Assembly (NCBI GenBank): GCA_038363925.1
Contig: JAQQWL010000011.1
Coordinates: forward strand, 3,162,001 to 3,226,000
Length of the DNA: 64,000 nucleotides
Source: Apiospora phragmitis
Lineage: Eukaryota; Ascomycota; Sordariomycetes; Amphisphaeriales; Apiosporaceae
Reading direction: 5' to 3'
This document shows positions 11,897-22,800 of this stretch, one piece after another. The notes under the pieces are model-generated. The model searched no databases and was not told the origin of the DNA. It saw only the letters and a list, made by a program, of their open reading frames with translations. The stretch's first letter is position 1; every line of letters begins with the position of its first letter. Made by a program: the position numbers and the translations under genes.

Positions 11897-12856
11897 GGCT
11901 GTTGTTTCTGGCACTCGCTCAGATAGAATAGAACTTTGTGGGATAAGATGAGATCATGCGCCTAGCCAAAATTAAATTTTAGGCACTTCCAACATCCAAC
12001 AAAGCAAGTGGGCAACCAGAGCAACAATACTCTACTCTGGGCCTAGGAACCATATCAAAAAGGAGAATAGAAATCAAATACCAGGGATGGTATCTTCAGC
12101 TTGCTCCTTCTGGTAAACTCAGACTCATGAAAAGCTGAGGAATTGAACCATGACAAATATTGACCCCTCTATTTGGATTTCGGTATAGCACCTGAGCCCC
12201 CTCTGGCCCCACCCCCACTAAGAAGCGTTTTGCGCAGGGCAGACTACTGGACTACTTCGACCAAGATTCCCCCAATTCCCCCATCACTCCAAACCTAACT
12301 AAGGTAAGTATTCAACGGGCCTATCGATTATCGATTGGTGATAGCTCACGAGAAATTTCTAAGGTGACCAAAGCATCTAATTCCCGCACTGCTGCAACAC
12401 CAGCGCCTCTTTTTCCCATCTTCTCGAGAATATGGAAGTCTAATTGCATATCACTGCATATTCCCGCTTTCTTTCCGCCCACCCGACATGAACCTGGCAA
12501 GCGACGGCCCCATTCGAACACACCCCGCCCAGCGGTGACAACGATCCGCCATAGCAGGTTGGAAGCTGATAGCGTAGGGACCCAACAAACAACACCCTGG
12601 CGCAGCCGCCCCCAGCTCCTCCAAGCGAAAAAAAAAAAAATCAGATCGCGCCAACAGCAGTTCGGTTCTGAAGATATGATTTAAGGAAACCTTCAGCTGT
12701 TTTTATTGTCGCCATATAACGGTTGAAAAGCAAGACTGCTGTTGGCTGCACCACCACCAACCTTGTCTCCCCCAGAGGAGCTCGGTGCCTACATATACCA
12801 CGCAGGCGCTACTCGTTGTATAGACGTCCGGAACTTAGCAGCACTCTACGTTCACC
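11897..12856. other. divergent promoter region between KEL3 and the ornithine carrier, 0.96 kb
   Basis: Both flanking genes read outwards. The stretch includes a run of A bases near 12628-12640 and pyrimidine-rich segments. Overlapping open frames between 12364 and 13002 have no protein-like features and run across the splice site of the downstream gene. Confidence 0.6.
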
Positions 12857-13934
12857 ATGGCTACTTCTACAGGCTACGTTACACAGAGCCCAGCCTCTCA
12901 GCCACAAGCTACGCACTCCGTGGGCGAAAAGAGGAAGAACGGCATGGAGGCTATCGAAGACATAATTTACGGTTCGGTACGTTATATATACTCCTTGCGT
13001 GAACAAACAGGTGCTTACCATATCGCAGGCTGCCGGCATTATTGGGAAATACATCGAGTACCCTTTTGATACCGTCAAGGTTCGGCTGCAGTCTCAGCCG
13101 GATCATCTTCCACTACGTTACCACGGTCCGTTGGATTGTTTTCGACAATCCATTCGAGCGGACGGTGTCTTGGGCCTTTACCGTGGCATAAGTGCGCCTT
13201 TGGTTGGGGCTGCAGCCGAGACAAGCAGCTTGTTCTTCTTCGAGCGCCTGGGAAGAGAGACTGTGTATGCCAGCGGGCTATATGCTAGGGACACAGTCCT
13301 ACCATTGCCTGCATTATGGTTCACAGGGGCTTTCTCTGGGACTTTCACCTCGTTTGTGTTGACGCCTATCGAGTTGGTGAAATGCAAAATTCAAGTCCCA
13401 GCCCCGACGGCTGGCGGTGTCAGACAAAAGCCCCCAGGTGTGCTGTCCGTCATCAAGGATGTATACAAGCATGATGGGCTCAGGGGCTTTTGGCACGGGC
13501 AGATGGGCACCTTTCTGCGCGAGGCTGGTGGGTGTGCTGCATGGTTTGGCTCTAAGGAGACGACCACCAAACTCTTCTATGTGCTGAATGAACGCGGCAT
13601 CCAGACACAGGCAGAGAAGGATGCGCTGCGTACGGAATCATTGCCCCTTTGGCAGCAAGCTATTGCTGGTGCCTCGGCTGGTATGTCGTACAACTTCCTT
13701 TTCTTTCCAGCAGACACCATCAAGTCGCGCATGCAAACGACAGCCGTCGGGGGAACTGCCGTGAAGAAGACGTTTATGCAGGAAGGCCGGGCTTTATGGC
13801 ACCAGCATGGTCTGCATGGAATGTACCGTGGCTGTGGCATCACGGTACTTCGCTCCGCGCCGAGCTCGGCATTCATCTTCATGGTCTATGATGGGCTGAA
13901 AAAGTATTTCCCACTTGGGGCAGCAGCGCCTTAA
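12857..13934 (+). CDS. arg-13: mitochondrial ornithine carrier (Ort1/Arg-13 type), 341 aa
   Basis: Inner-membrane SLC25 carrier that exchanges ornithine made in the mitochondrion for cytosolic substrates, needed for arginine synthesis. Exons 12857-12976 and 13029-13934 are separated by a 52-base intron (GTACGT ... TCGCAG) and give 342 codons including the stop. The start ATG has a good context (CACCATGG). Three carrier repeats are visible, each with the P-x-D/E-x-x-K/R signature: [11 protein letters not shown] in repeat 1, [11 protein letters not shown] in repeat 2 and [11 protein letters not shown] in repeat 3, with glycine motifs such as GLYRGI and GMYRGCG following. The ending ([20 protein letters not shown]) matches the ornithine-carrier branch as known from Neurospora Arg-13. 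There is no frame break. Confidence 0.92.
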
Positions 13935-14472
13935 GAATTGAACCAGAGGCCAGAAATTGCCCTGGAAATGGCTATATATTCCCCTTTCTGGCACCCAACC
14001 TGTATAGGGCCGTCGCAATACATATAGGGTAAGGGCTCCGAACTACGAAATAGTAAGAAGCTACGGGTGTCCAGACCTCGCAATGCTGCTTCGGGGATTC
14101 CCAGGTCTTTTAACGGGCGAGGGGAGTGACAGGACGGTCCTGTATGAGCGTCGAAGGACCGGGATACAGCAGGGACTGGATCCACGAGACGTCACTCCGA
14201 TATGATGTGTGATGAATGTTGGCGTTCGTGGCGTTGGATGCAGCATAGACAACTTGGGCGTATCTGGCGTATTTTACAGCATTATGCACGATATCCATGA
14301 TATGTGTCAAATAGAGTATTAGAGTAAATCACTTCAATTGGCTTCGATTAAGTCTGTCATGCCGGGCTAAAAATCATTCATGAAATCCTCTTTCCCCCTC
14401 TTGAGCTAAAGGGGGCAATGTAGAGTGCAGCTCGTTGCAGGCCCTGAGGACCATAAACTACACAAGTCCAAC
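13935..14472. other. convergent 3' region, 0.54 kb
   Basis: Between the ends of the ornithine carrier (+) and TspO (-). No gene seen. Confidence 0.6.
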
Positions 14473-15177
14473 TTATTCATTGCGCTTCTTCAACAGATCC
14501 TCATCCGTAATCTTCCAGTTGTTCAAGTAGCCCACGCCCGTGTTCAGGTACGTCGCAAATGACAGCCAAGCGACGTAGGGCACGAAGCACCAGCCGGCGA
14601 CCGTGTCCATCTGGAAAAACTGGTAGGTCAGGTACGAGTTGATGCCGAGCAGCGCGACAATGTCGACGAGGGCGGCGACGGGCTTGCGCGCGCCGAAGAA
14701 GAGCGGCATCCAGGCCAGGTTGAGCCCGAGCTGGATCGTGTAGAGGGTCGCGGCGTGCTTGGCGTCGCGCACGCCCTCGACGCTCGACGTCAGCGGGTTC
14801 AGGCCCGCCGTGATGGCCCGGTGCGCCGCATAGCCCATCAGGCCGTACAGCGTCGTCCACGCGGGGCCGAAGACTTGGGGAGGGGGCGCAGCGGGGGCTG
14901 CTTCATCAGGCGGTAGGTGTCTTGGGTTTTGCTAACTGCACGTCGTGGAGATATACGGTTAGGGAACAATACTGCATTGCGTATGCTACACTCAAACCAA
15001 AGGAGAAAGAGCGCGCGCGCTGGCTCAATTGGCTTGGTGGGAGCGGGACGGTGAAGTTTGCTTACGACGAGTGCTAAAGCCTACACCTGTTCCCAAGGCG
15101 ATGGGCAGCAGGACCGAGGCTGCTGCATTGGAGAAGACCTGGTGAGGTATCGTGATCTGGGGGATGTAGGTCGTCAT
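14473..15177 (-). CDS. TspO/MBR family membrane protein, one-base frame break
   Basis: TspO/MBR (translocator protein) family members are five-helix membrane proteins that bind porphyrins or sterols; in fungi their role is poorly known. Exon 1 (15177-15066) begins MTTYIPQITIP and exon 2 (14935-14473) continues SKTQDTYRLMKQPPLRP. Here the frame is lost: after LRP the family block QVFGPAWTTLYGLMGYAAHRA appears in another frame. One missing G/C base in the two runs 14877-14880 and 14882-14886 accounts for it. With one base added the total is 192 codons including the stop. The rest shows the expected hydrophobic helices, LGLNLAWMPLFFG, the SYLTYQFF block and a closing NNWKITDEDLLKKRNE. The intron has GTAAGC and GTGCAG ends. 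I think the break is a sequence error, since everything downstream is well preserved. Confidence 0.88.
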
Positions 15178-17071
15178 GGTGGCGGGCGATTCTTAGACTA
15201 GGCGAAGATATCTGCAATTGGCATGTACAAATTATGTGGTAGTTATGGGCAATGACCTGGCGTGCTGGCGTGCTGGCGTGCTGTGGTTATTGTATAAATA
15301 TCACCGAGACTGGCAACAAAGTGGGATGGGCAGCTGGTCGTACGAGGGAGCTTCTGGAGCTGTCCGTTCCAATGGATGACGTATGGGTCAGTTGGGCCCT
15401 GGCTAGAGCCGCGGTACCTGCAGTCAAGCGGAGCTGGCTATGGATTGATGTCCAATTAATAAAGGAGATATCGCCATGCGGCCATCGGAATGGATCTGGT
15501 TTGCCTGGTTTGGACGATACCAATTAGCATACTGTAACGACAGCAATGGAACAACAATGGAGTATGTACCAATGCTCATCAAGCAGAGGCTTGACAGGCT
15601 GCACACACATATGGCTGATTTATGTCCTATCAGATCGAGATTTGTTACCACAGAAGTCGTGTGAGAGTACTGAACGCCCATTATTATATTGAGGCATGGG
15701 TTTCACAGGTGTACCAAGTGCCGAATAGAGGGCGTCCCAGCAGTACCGACGATGACAGCAAGGTACCAGGCATCCATCAATTGGTACATAACATGGATGA
15801 ACACACCACCAGTGCAACTTCTACAAGACTCGAGTCTGGTGATCACTACCAGCTCAACTATCCACGATGCTCGTTGGGTACGCGTGGTCTGCCTCGCATC
15901 AAGCTATTTCTGCTAGTGGGTATCAATCTGCTACTTCCATTAGGTTAAGAGGTACCTAGAGATTTATGCTTCTGTCAGCGCCCGGTAAGTTTGAAAGGTG
16001 TTGATCGCATCCGGGATTCCTCTTCTAAATGTTCAGTTTACCTGTGATACGAGAGCATTAATCAACATATCCATTGACCACTTCCATCAACGAATTTGAT
16101 ACTTGATCAGAGGCAGCTGGAATTTACCTAAAGGTAATGTACGTTTTTCGATAACAGGTACTTCCTTACCAATCAACATTCTGTATCGATGTTCCGTTAA
16201 TCCCGAACCGACCGCTGGCAGCCGCTACCGTGCAGGTGACACAGCTGCCAGCCAGTCACCCAGCCTCCACAATTAATTACTTAGGTAAGCGACTAACGTC
16301 GATCCTCCAGAAGCCATCGGGCCAGTCGCGTCAGCCTCCACCCTTTGTTCTCTCAGCAAAGACATCGTCGCCTCTTGTCGATGTTCAGCTAAAAGGAACC
16401 GATAACCTCCATACTCTTGGGACCTCGCGCCCATCTAGGAGTGCTATCGTATTCGACTCATTTACCATTACAGTTCGTCTATCCTTTCCCGTCAATTACC
16501 CTTCTCAAGTCATTCCATTACCAGGTCACGTCGTTTCTGTTGTAGTGCGCCTATCTGCTATTGAATGCTCTCCCCGGCTCCTGGACCTCTCTCTTCATCA
16601 TCAATCAATCAAACAAACAATCACCATGACGCTCCCCCCAGAAACAAAAGCCTTCCTCTGCACAGTTGCTCTACTTCCCTTCTACTTCTCTTGCTATACA
16701 TGAGATCGATTGCTTATCGCATAGCTTGCGTTTCCGAGCCTTCTCATTCTTTTATTTGGCTTCCCATCAGCCGATCCCATCTTCGTTTTACATCTTAAAA
16801 TGCCCATATTTGCCCTTCTTACCATTATCTCTTCTCTTGTCACCTTCAAACTTTGGTCAGAATGATTTCTCTAACAGCAATCGCTTTGCCAAACAGCAGG
16901 CATCAAGCTCCTTTGTTCCGACAATCCCGTGGCTTCACTTGAGGAGCAAACCATTCCGATCGCCCAGCGAATTGCCAAGCTACCTAGCCTACGAGGAAGA
17001 CATACAAGAGATTTCCGAAGGAACGAAACGGGACGTGCCACAGAAGCTCTTGAAGCACCAAGCGCAGCGCA
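15178..17071. other. divergent region between TspO and ARS2, 1.9 kb
   Basis: Contains three tandem CTGGCGTG units near 15257 and, from about 16200, a C/T-rich stretch that is probably the ARS2 promoter and a long 5' leader. Open frames at 16230-17145 have leader-like composition and are not supported as genes. Confidence 0.6.
15257..15280. repeat. (CTGGCGTG)3 tandem repeat
   Basis: Three perfect 8-base units about 80 bases upstream of the TspO start codon. Confidence 0.85.
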
Positions 17072-19840
17072 ATGGATTCCTACAACACCTACCGAGACCG
17101 CGAGCGGGACGTTCCAGGCCGGTCGCCGGTTCGCGAGTGGGATAGTCGTGATGACCGGAAACCTGAACGTAGCGGCGACAGCTTCTTTCGCGGTCGCTCA
17201 CCTGGTGCGTAACGTGAAATTCATTCTGTCAATTGGCTGCCCCCATCTTCCTCCCTTTTCACAACACATTTCTCCAGTACGTGGCTAACTTACCTAGGCT
17301 ACGACCGTAATCGTCGAGGGCGATCCCGCTCACCTCCGTCTGTAGACCGCTACGAACCCCGAGCTCGAGGTCGTGATGACTATGTCGCCCCCCGCGACCG
17401 CGATGAAAGGCCTCGGCGCGTTACCTCACCGCCCGCCAACATCGACCGTTATGTTCCGGGCCAAACAAGCGCCGAGCCTCCAGCACCGACCGTTAATCCT
17501 CTCACAGACCCTTCTAAGCTTCCTTTCCAGGTTGGCTTCTCTTATTTTGGAGAATGGTGGAGAGCAAACGAGAAGATCAAGGAGGAGAAGGAGCGCGCCC
17601 GCACTGGTCGCCGCCGAGACTCTGAGCGTCCTCGTGGCCGTGAGACCCAAGAAGATCGCGACAAGGAGAAGGCTAGAATACAGGCGGCATATGACTCCTA
17701 CCGAGAAGACCTCCAGGCAAAGATGGCTAGAACCTTCGTGTCTGAGCATAAGAAGGAGCAGTGGTTTAGGGAGCGTTACGTTCCCGAAGTTCGGGATGCG
17801 TTCCGGGCGCAGGTCAATGAGTTCCGTCGTGGAGCTTACAGTCAATGGGGAGCAAGACATAGAGTCTGGTACTTTTGACGACTTCTCCTTGGAAGGCTTG
17901 CCAAAGAGTGAGACCAGTGGCGGTCTAGCCGAAAAGGAGGAAGGCGAGGCCACAGCATCCAATGAGGTCCTTGGTGTCGGTGACTTGGCTCCTGCCAATG
18001 GAAACGATATTCGTGACGAGAACCTTTACCAGCCAACCCTTCTCATCAAGACAATAGCTCCTCACGTCAGTCGTCAAAACTTGGAGGCTTTCTGCCGAGA
18101 GAATCTTGGCGAAGAAGAAGGTGGCTTCAAGTGGCTCTCTTTGAGTGACCCCAACCCTAGCAAGCGATATCACAGAATGGGTTGGGTCATGCTTCACCCT
18201 GCTTCTGATGCGGCTGCCCCTGCGGAGCGCAGCGACCCCAAAGACGAAGACGGCGATGTGGAAATAAAATCTCCTGCGCCGCCGGTCTCGACGGCCGATA
18301 AGGCTTTAGAAGCCGTCAACGGGAAGACGGTAAAGGACGAAGTGCGTGGTGACTTTGTTTGTCACGTCGGCGTTCACAACCCACCCAGCAATCCTCGCAA
18401 GAAGGCTCTGTGGGATCTTTTCTCAGCACCAGAGAGGATCGAGAAGGATTTGAACCTGGTCAAGCGGTTGGTGAACAAGTTTGAGGAGGATTTTGGTTCC
18501 GACTTCAACGCGACACTCAAGATCGAGGAGCGCACCGAGGATCTCAAAAATGCCGGTCGCCTTCAACCTGCCGGCCCTGTGTCTCCATCGAGAAAGCCCA
18601 AAAAGGAACGCAACCTCGACCTGGACATGGATGAAGGCGAGGAAGGGGAGATGGAAGACGATGAGGACGAGGGCGCCGTTGATGATGAGATCGACGACGA
18701 AGATCTCCTGATGAAGAAGAAGCAGCTTGACCTGATGATCGAGTATCTCCGACGAGTCTTCAACTTCTGTTTCTTCTGCGTGTTCGAGAGTGATTCGATC
18801 CATGAGTTGACTAGGAAATGCCCCGGCGGCCACCTCCGTCGCCCCCGCAGCACTCTTTCTACGGCTGCCAAGAATGTGGCGAGAGCGACCGTTAACGGTG
18901 AGCCGTTCCCGTCCAAGAAGCGCGAGGTCAAGGATGAGGAAGAGGGTGAAGCCCCTGAGCCTGACCGCAAACCTCGCGCATCTAAGTCAGAGCAGCAACT
19001 GGAACGCGCATACAAGTGGGTCAAGACTTTTGAGGACAAGATCATGCAGATACTCGAACCCGAGTCGGTAGATATCCGCAAGCTTGGTGGAAAGTCCACA
19101 GAAGATGCTCTGGCTGAGGAGTTGTTGAAGTTCGTCAAGCAAGAGGATGAGCACAAGTGGAGATGCAAAGTTCCAGAGTGTACCAAACTGTTCAAAGAAG
19201 AGCACTTCTGGAAGAAACACGTCGAGAAACGCCACGCTGACTGGCTGGATCAGATCAAACATGAGGTGAGTCCCTTACCAAAAACCTACTTATCAAAGTG
19301 CCCAACTAACGTAAGCAGTTCAACCTCATCAATGCATATGTGCTTGACCCAGCACATATCGCTCCTTCTCGGACAGACGCCAACTCTAATGGCCACTTCC
19401 CCCCTTCCAATGGCCAAACTCAGCAAGGTACCCCACGTGGTTTCAATCTGCATAACTTCACAATGAACAATGTGATGCCACCCTTCCCTGGTTTCCCTGG
19501 TCTACCGGGTATGCCTCCGTTGTTCACAGGTGGTCACCCCATGCAAGCCCCCGGTTGGAACGCCGGGGGTGACGACCGCGGGGCGGGGCCTATTCGTAGA
19601 GGTGGCGGTCCCGGTGGTAATCGTTTCAATAACCGAAGCGGCCCGTATGACAGGCGTCAACAACCAGGCCGCTGGGGCCAAGATGGTCAGGGAGCTGGCC
19701 GTGGTCGAGGTGGTGCAGGCAGGTGGGGTGATGGCGCAGCAGGAGGTGCAGCTGTCGGCCCCCGTGAAGCTGTTCAAGGTCGTAGTCTTAAGAGCTACGA
19801 AGATCTCGATCACGTAGCATGGGGGGCGGCGGCGAGTTGA
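17072..19840 (+). CDS. ARS2: ARS2/SERRATE nuclear RNA-processing protein, one-base frame break
   Basis: ARS2/SERRATE links the cap-binding complex to RNA processing and decay. Exons 17072-17204, 17298-19265 and 19319-19840 give 873 residues after one correction. The N-terminus (MDSYNTYRDRERD) is RS/RD-rich, followed by the family N-domain (FQVGFSYFGEWWRANEKIKEE and REDLQAKMARTFVSEHKKEQWF). The frame breaks after AYSQW: one G too many in the run 17847-17850; removing it gives AYSQWEQDIESGTFDDFSLEG. Then come LYQPTLLIKTIAPHVSRQN, an acidic linker, the FNFCFFCVFESDS core, and a C2H2 finger (CKVPECTKLFKEEHFWKKHVEKRH). The last exon is Gly/Arg-rich (RGG-like) and ends near SLKSYEDLDHV, a conserved C-terminal motif. 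Introns have GTGCGT and GTGAGT donors. Length and order fit the family. Confidence 0.92.
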
Positions 19841-22800
19841 ACTACTAGAGAGGTTCCACTCCCAAAATCCACGTGTCGCGCTTGAAAGCTCAATCTTCAG
19901 AGGCCAACATTGGAACTTCAGTCCACGGCTCTGGTGATATTGAGTATGGCGGACTGAGTTGGGACGGCGTTAAACTAGCCCTTCGGCCTTCGACGCGTAT
20001 GATGTAGCTTGCATCGATTCGGAGAGAAGCAAATGTTAGATGGCTCTGCGTCATGTGTATGGGAATAGGGTCGGGCGTTGATTTTTCGAGTGTTTCTTTT
20101 CTTTTCTATTGCGGTCGAACTCCCAGGACCAAAACTTGCCAACCACTGAAGGCAAGATTGGTGAAAACATCTCTTCATATCAAGATTGATCAACGCATGG
20201 ACTGCGTAGAAGACGCCTACTTGTAGCAATATAAACACATAGTTTAGACAATGAGCTGAACGTTTCATTTTTAGTCTCCTATATGATCCCCTAGTGTTTT
20301 GTCAGTTGCCTACTACACACTTTATTGTATGTGAGTTGACTAGATCGATGTGAGTGCTAACCCATTTGACCAAGAACAAACTGCATTGGGCTTTCAAGGA
20401 GATTGACTATCTATACCCAATATTACTTCTTACTTCTAAACCCAGCAAGTATCTCTCCATTTACCAAAAGCAACGAGATGTTCACTTACTTCATTTGTTC
20501 TTTTGAGGTAATTCAACATCATAAGCCCGGGTAAGCCCCCCTGCTTCTATGATAAGATTGCTTGAGTATGTAGAAGCAGTTGCAGTTCAAATCAACACTG
20601 GCTCTTGGGTTAATCGTCCGTCAGTCGCCTGTCGAATTGGTAAGACTGGTGTAAGTAGCAGTCACTCAACACAGAAAGTCCACAATAATGAATTGTGCAA
20701 AAAAAGATAGCAAAAACATACAACACCGGGGATTCCCAGATCGTCACCGACTCTAGTACTAATCCGGCGCTTCTCAGCTTATTTAGGGGAGAGCGGACGG
20801 GATCCCAAGTTCTCTGAGGGCTGTGGTCGTATGTGACAGTTTCTCAATTGTGAAGGCCTATAACGAGACCGTGCCGGTAGGAGATACCTATCCAGACGAA
20901 CGGTGACTTTCGTAGTGCAGAGAATCTTATGGTCGAGGGAGGGATCCTTACATGGCTGGAGGCATGATAACTATATTGTATCTTCGGTGATGGCAGAAGA
21001 AGACCTCCTTAAGGCCCAGCAAGACTCACGAGGAAAAGTTTGGTATGGTGGAAAATCAATATTTCTCAGTAAGAAGCTTTGAGCGCCAGCGAGCTAGTTA
21101 CCCATGGCGGTGGTGGTTCCTATATGTTTCGATCGAAAAGAGATACACGTGGATTGCTGTACGAGCGCAGCTGTGCTTCTGCCAGTAGTCGAGGTGACAT
21201 GAACCTCGATGGCACTCTCGCAACAGCCCCTAAGTTGGTGATAACAACTCCAGTGGGGACGGATGGAATGAGCGCGACATAGTTGGGGAGAGAAGGGCAT
21301 GTCTGACAGACCCTGGACGTGCCAACTATAGTGGGCGAGTGCCGAAGGAGACAAGATGCCCTGAATCAACCAAGATGTCACCTACAGTAGAGGTCACTTC
21401 GTATTGGTTGGCAAGGATGAAGAAATATGGAAGCGGGAAAGCACCACTGCAGAGATACCCGCAGGTCTCGGGTCGAGACTGATTAGGCTCTGTTCTGTCA
21501 TTTACACCAGTTTGGTAGCCAATAGTCTATGAGGTTTGGTCCTGTCCTCTGGTTGGGAAGAGCCGGCTCGCTGCTCCGGACAGGTCGAATCGGTATATAT
21601 GACCGAAAGGGGCTACGGCTGTGTACCGGGAAATACCTACAAGCCAACGGATTCTGAGTGCTGTACCGCTGGTTCGTTGTTAGCCGTTGTGATGAGATGG
21701 TCAGTCCTGCTGCTGCTTGCTGAGGAATGGTCTGGTCGTATATAGCGTGCCAAGTGGTTTTGTATGGAGTAAGGGAGTTGCATTTTTGGCCCATTCTTCG
21801 TCGTCGGCTGGGCCCAATGAGAGAGTGGCGTGGCATCGAAAGATGCTGCCTGTATCACCCGAAGGGAAGAGAAGAGGAATGAGCTCTGGAGGAGCAGCAT
21901 ACGCCCTGCCAACCCGTGCGTGATGTTTGTTTGCTGCCACACATAAAATTGCACCGGCGAATTGTTCTAGTCCCAATTGCTCGGAAGCAAGGTATGACGC
22001 GGAATCGCAAATGGTTGGCCGAGAACACCTGTTATTGCCGAAGTCGCATATATCGCATATACAGTTTATGTCAGTCAGGTATGCTTCCATAGCGGTGCCC
22101 CATCATTTCTCAGGCACCTGTTTTTTATGATTGGATGCGGGCTCGGTCTGACACGCCGCCATGTCTCATTTTCGGCTCGGTGTCCATGATGGTGGTTCCG
22201 TCGTCAAGGCTTCTGCATTCTTCCATGGCTCATTGGTCGGATTGGGGCCTCAAAGCTTAATGGGATGGACCGGTAGGGCTGAACCATCATCGCATCTCCT
22301 GAGATGGAATACGTAGCAAATAGTCGTATCTGCGTGTGCTCTTACGTGTCCCCGGCAGAGGGGGAAACCACAATTCGTGTTTACGATCTGTTCGTCACCC
22401 AGCCCGGGAGATCTAAGCTCTCGCAGAGGTATGGTGGAGAGCCAGCCAAGCCATCGCGTATCAGACACAAGCGACAGGTCTCCTCGTGCATAGTCACCCG
22501 AGACAATTTCCAAAGATCCGAATCAATTGAAAAAGTCCATCTGGGTCACGACCAATTGGTTTCATTGGCAGACCGACAGACAGCAGCAGCCTCCCTCTCA
22601 TAGCCCTAATTGTGGAGGACAGATCTGCACCGTGATACAATGGCCAAAGCTCTTGCTCCGGATTGGACTGACCAGATAGGAAACAGATGACAATACGAAC
22701 TGGGCCCGAGGACTTCATTACGTAGATAAGTGGTGATGCATAGGTAGGTTGTCATGCTGCAGATCAAGAGCCACGGTTGACGGGAGCAATTGGCAATTCG

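Noticed and set aside
12723..13002. open frames just upstream of and across the first exon of the ornithine carrier
   Set aside because: No carrier features, one lacks an ATG start, and they run through the splice donor of the real gene.
16230..17145. open frames upstream of ARS2
   Set aside because: Ser/Pro/Phe/Leu-rich translation of C/T-rich leader DNA; overlaps the ARS2 start in another frame.
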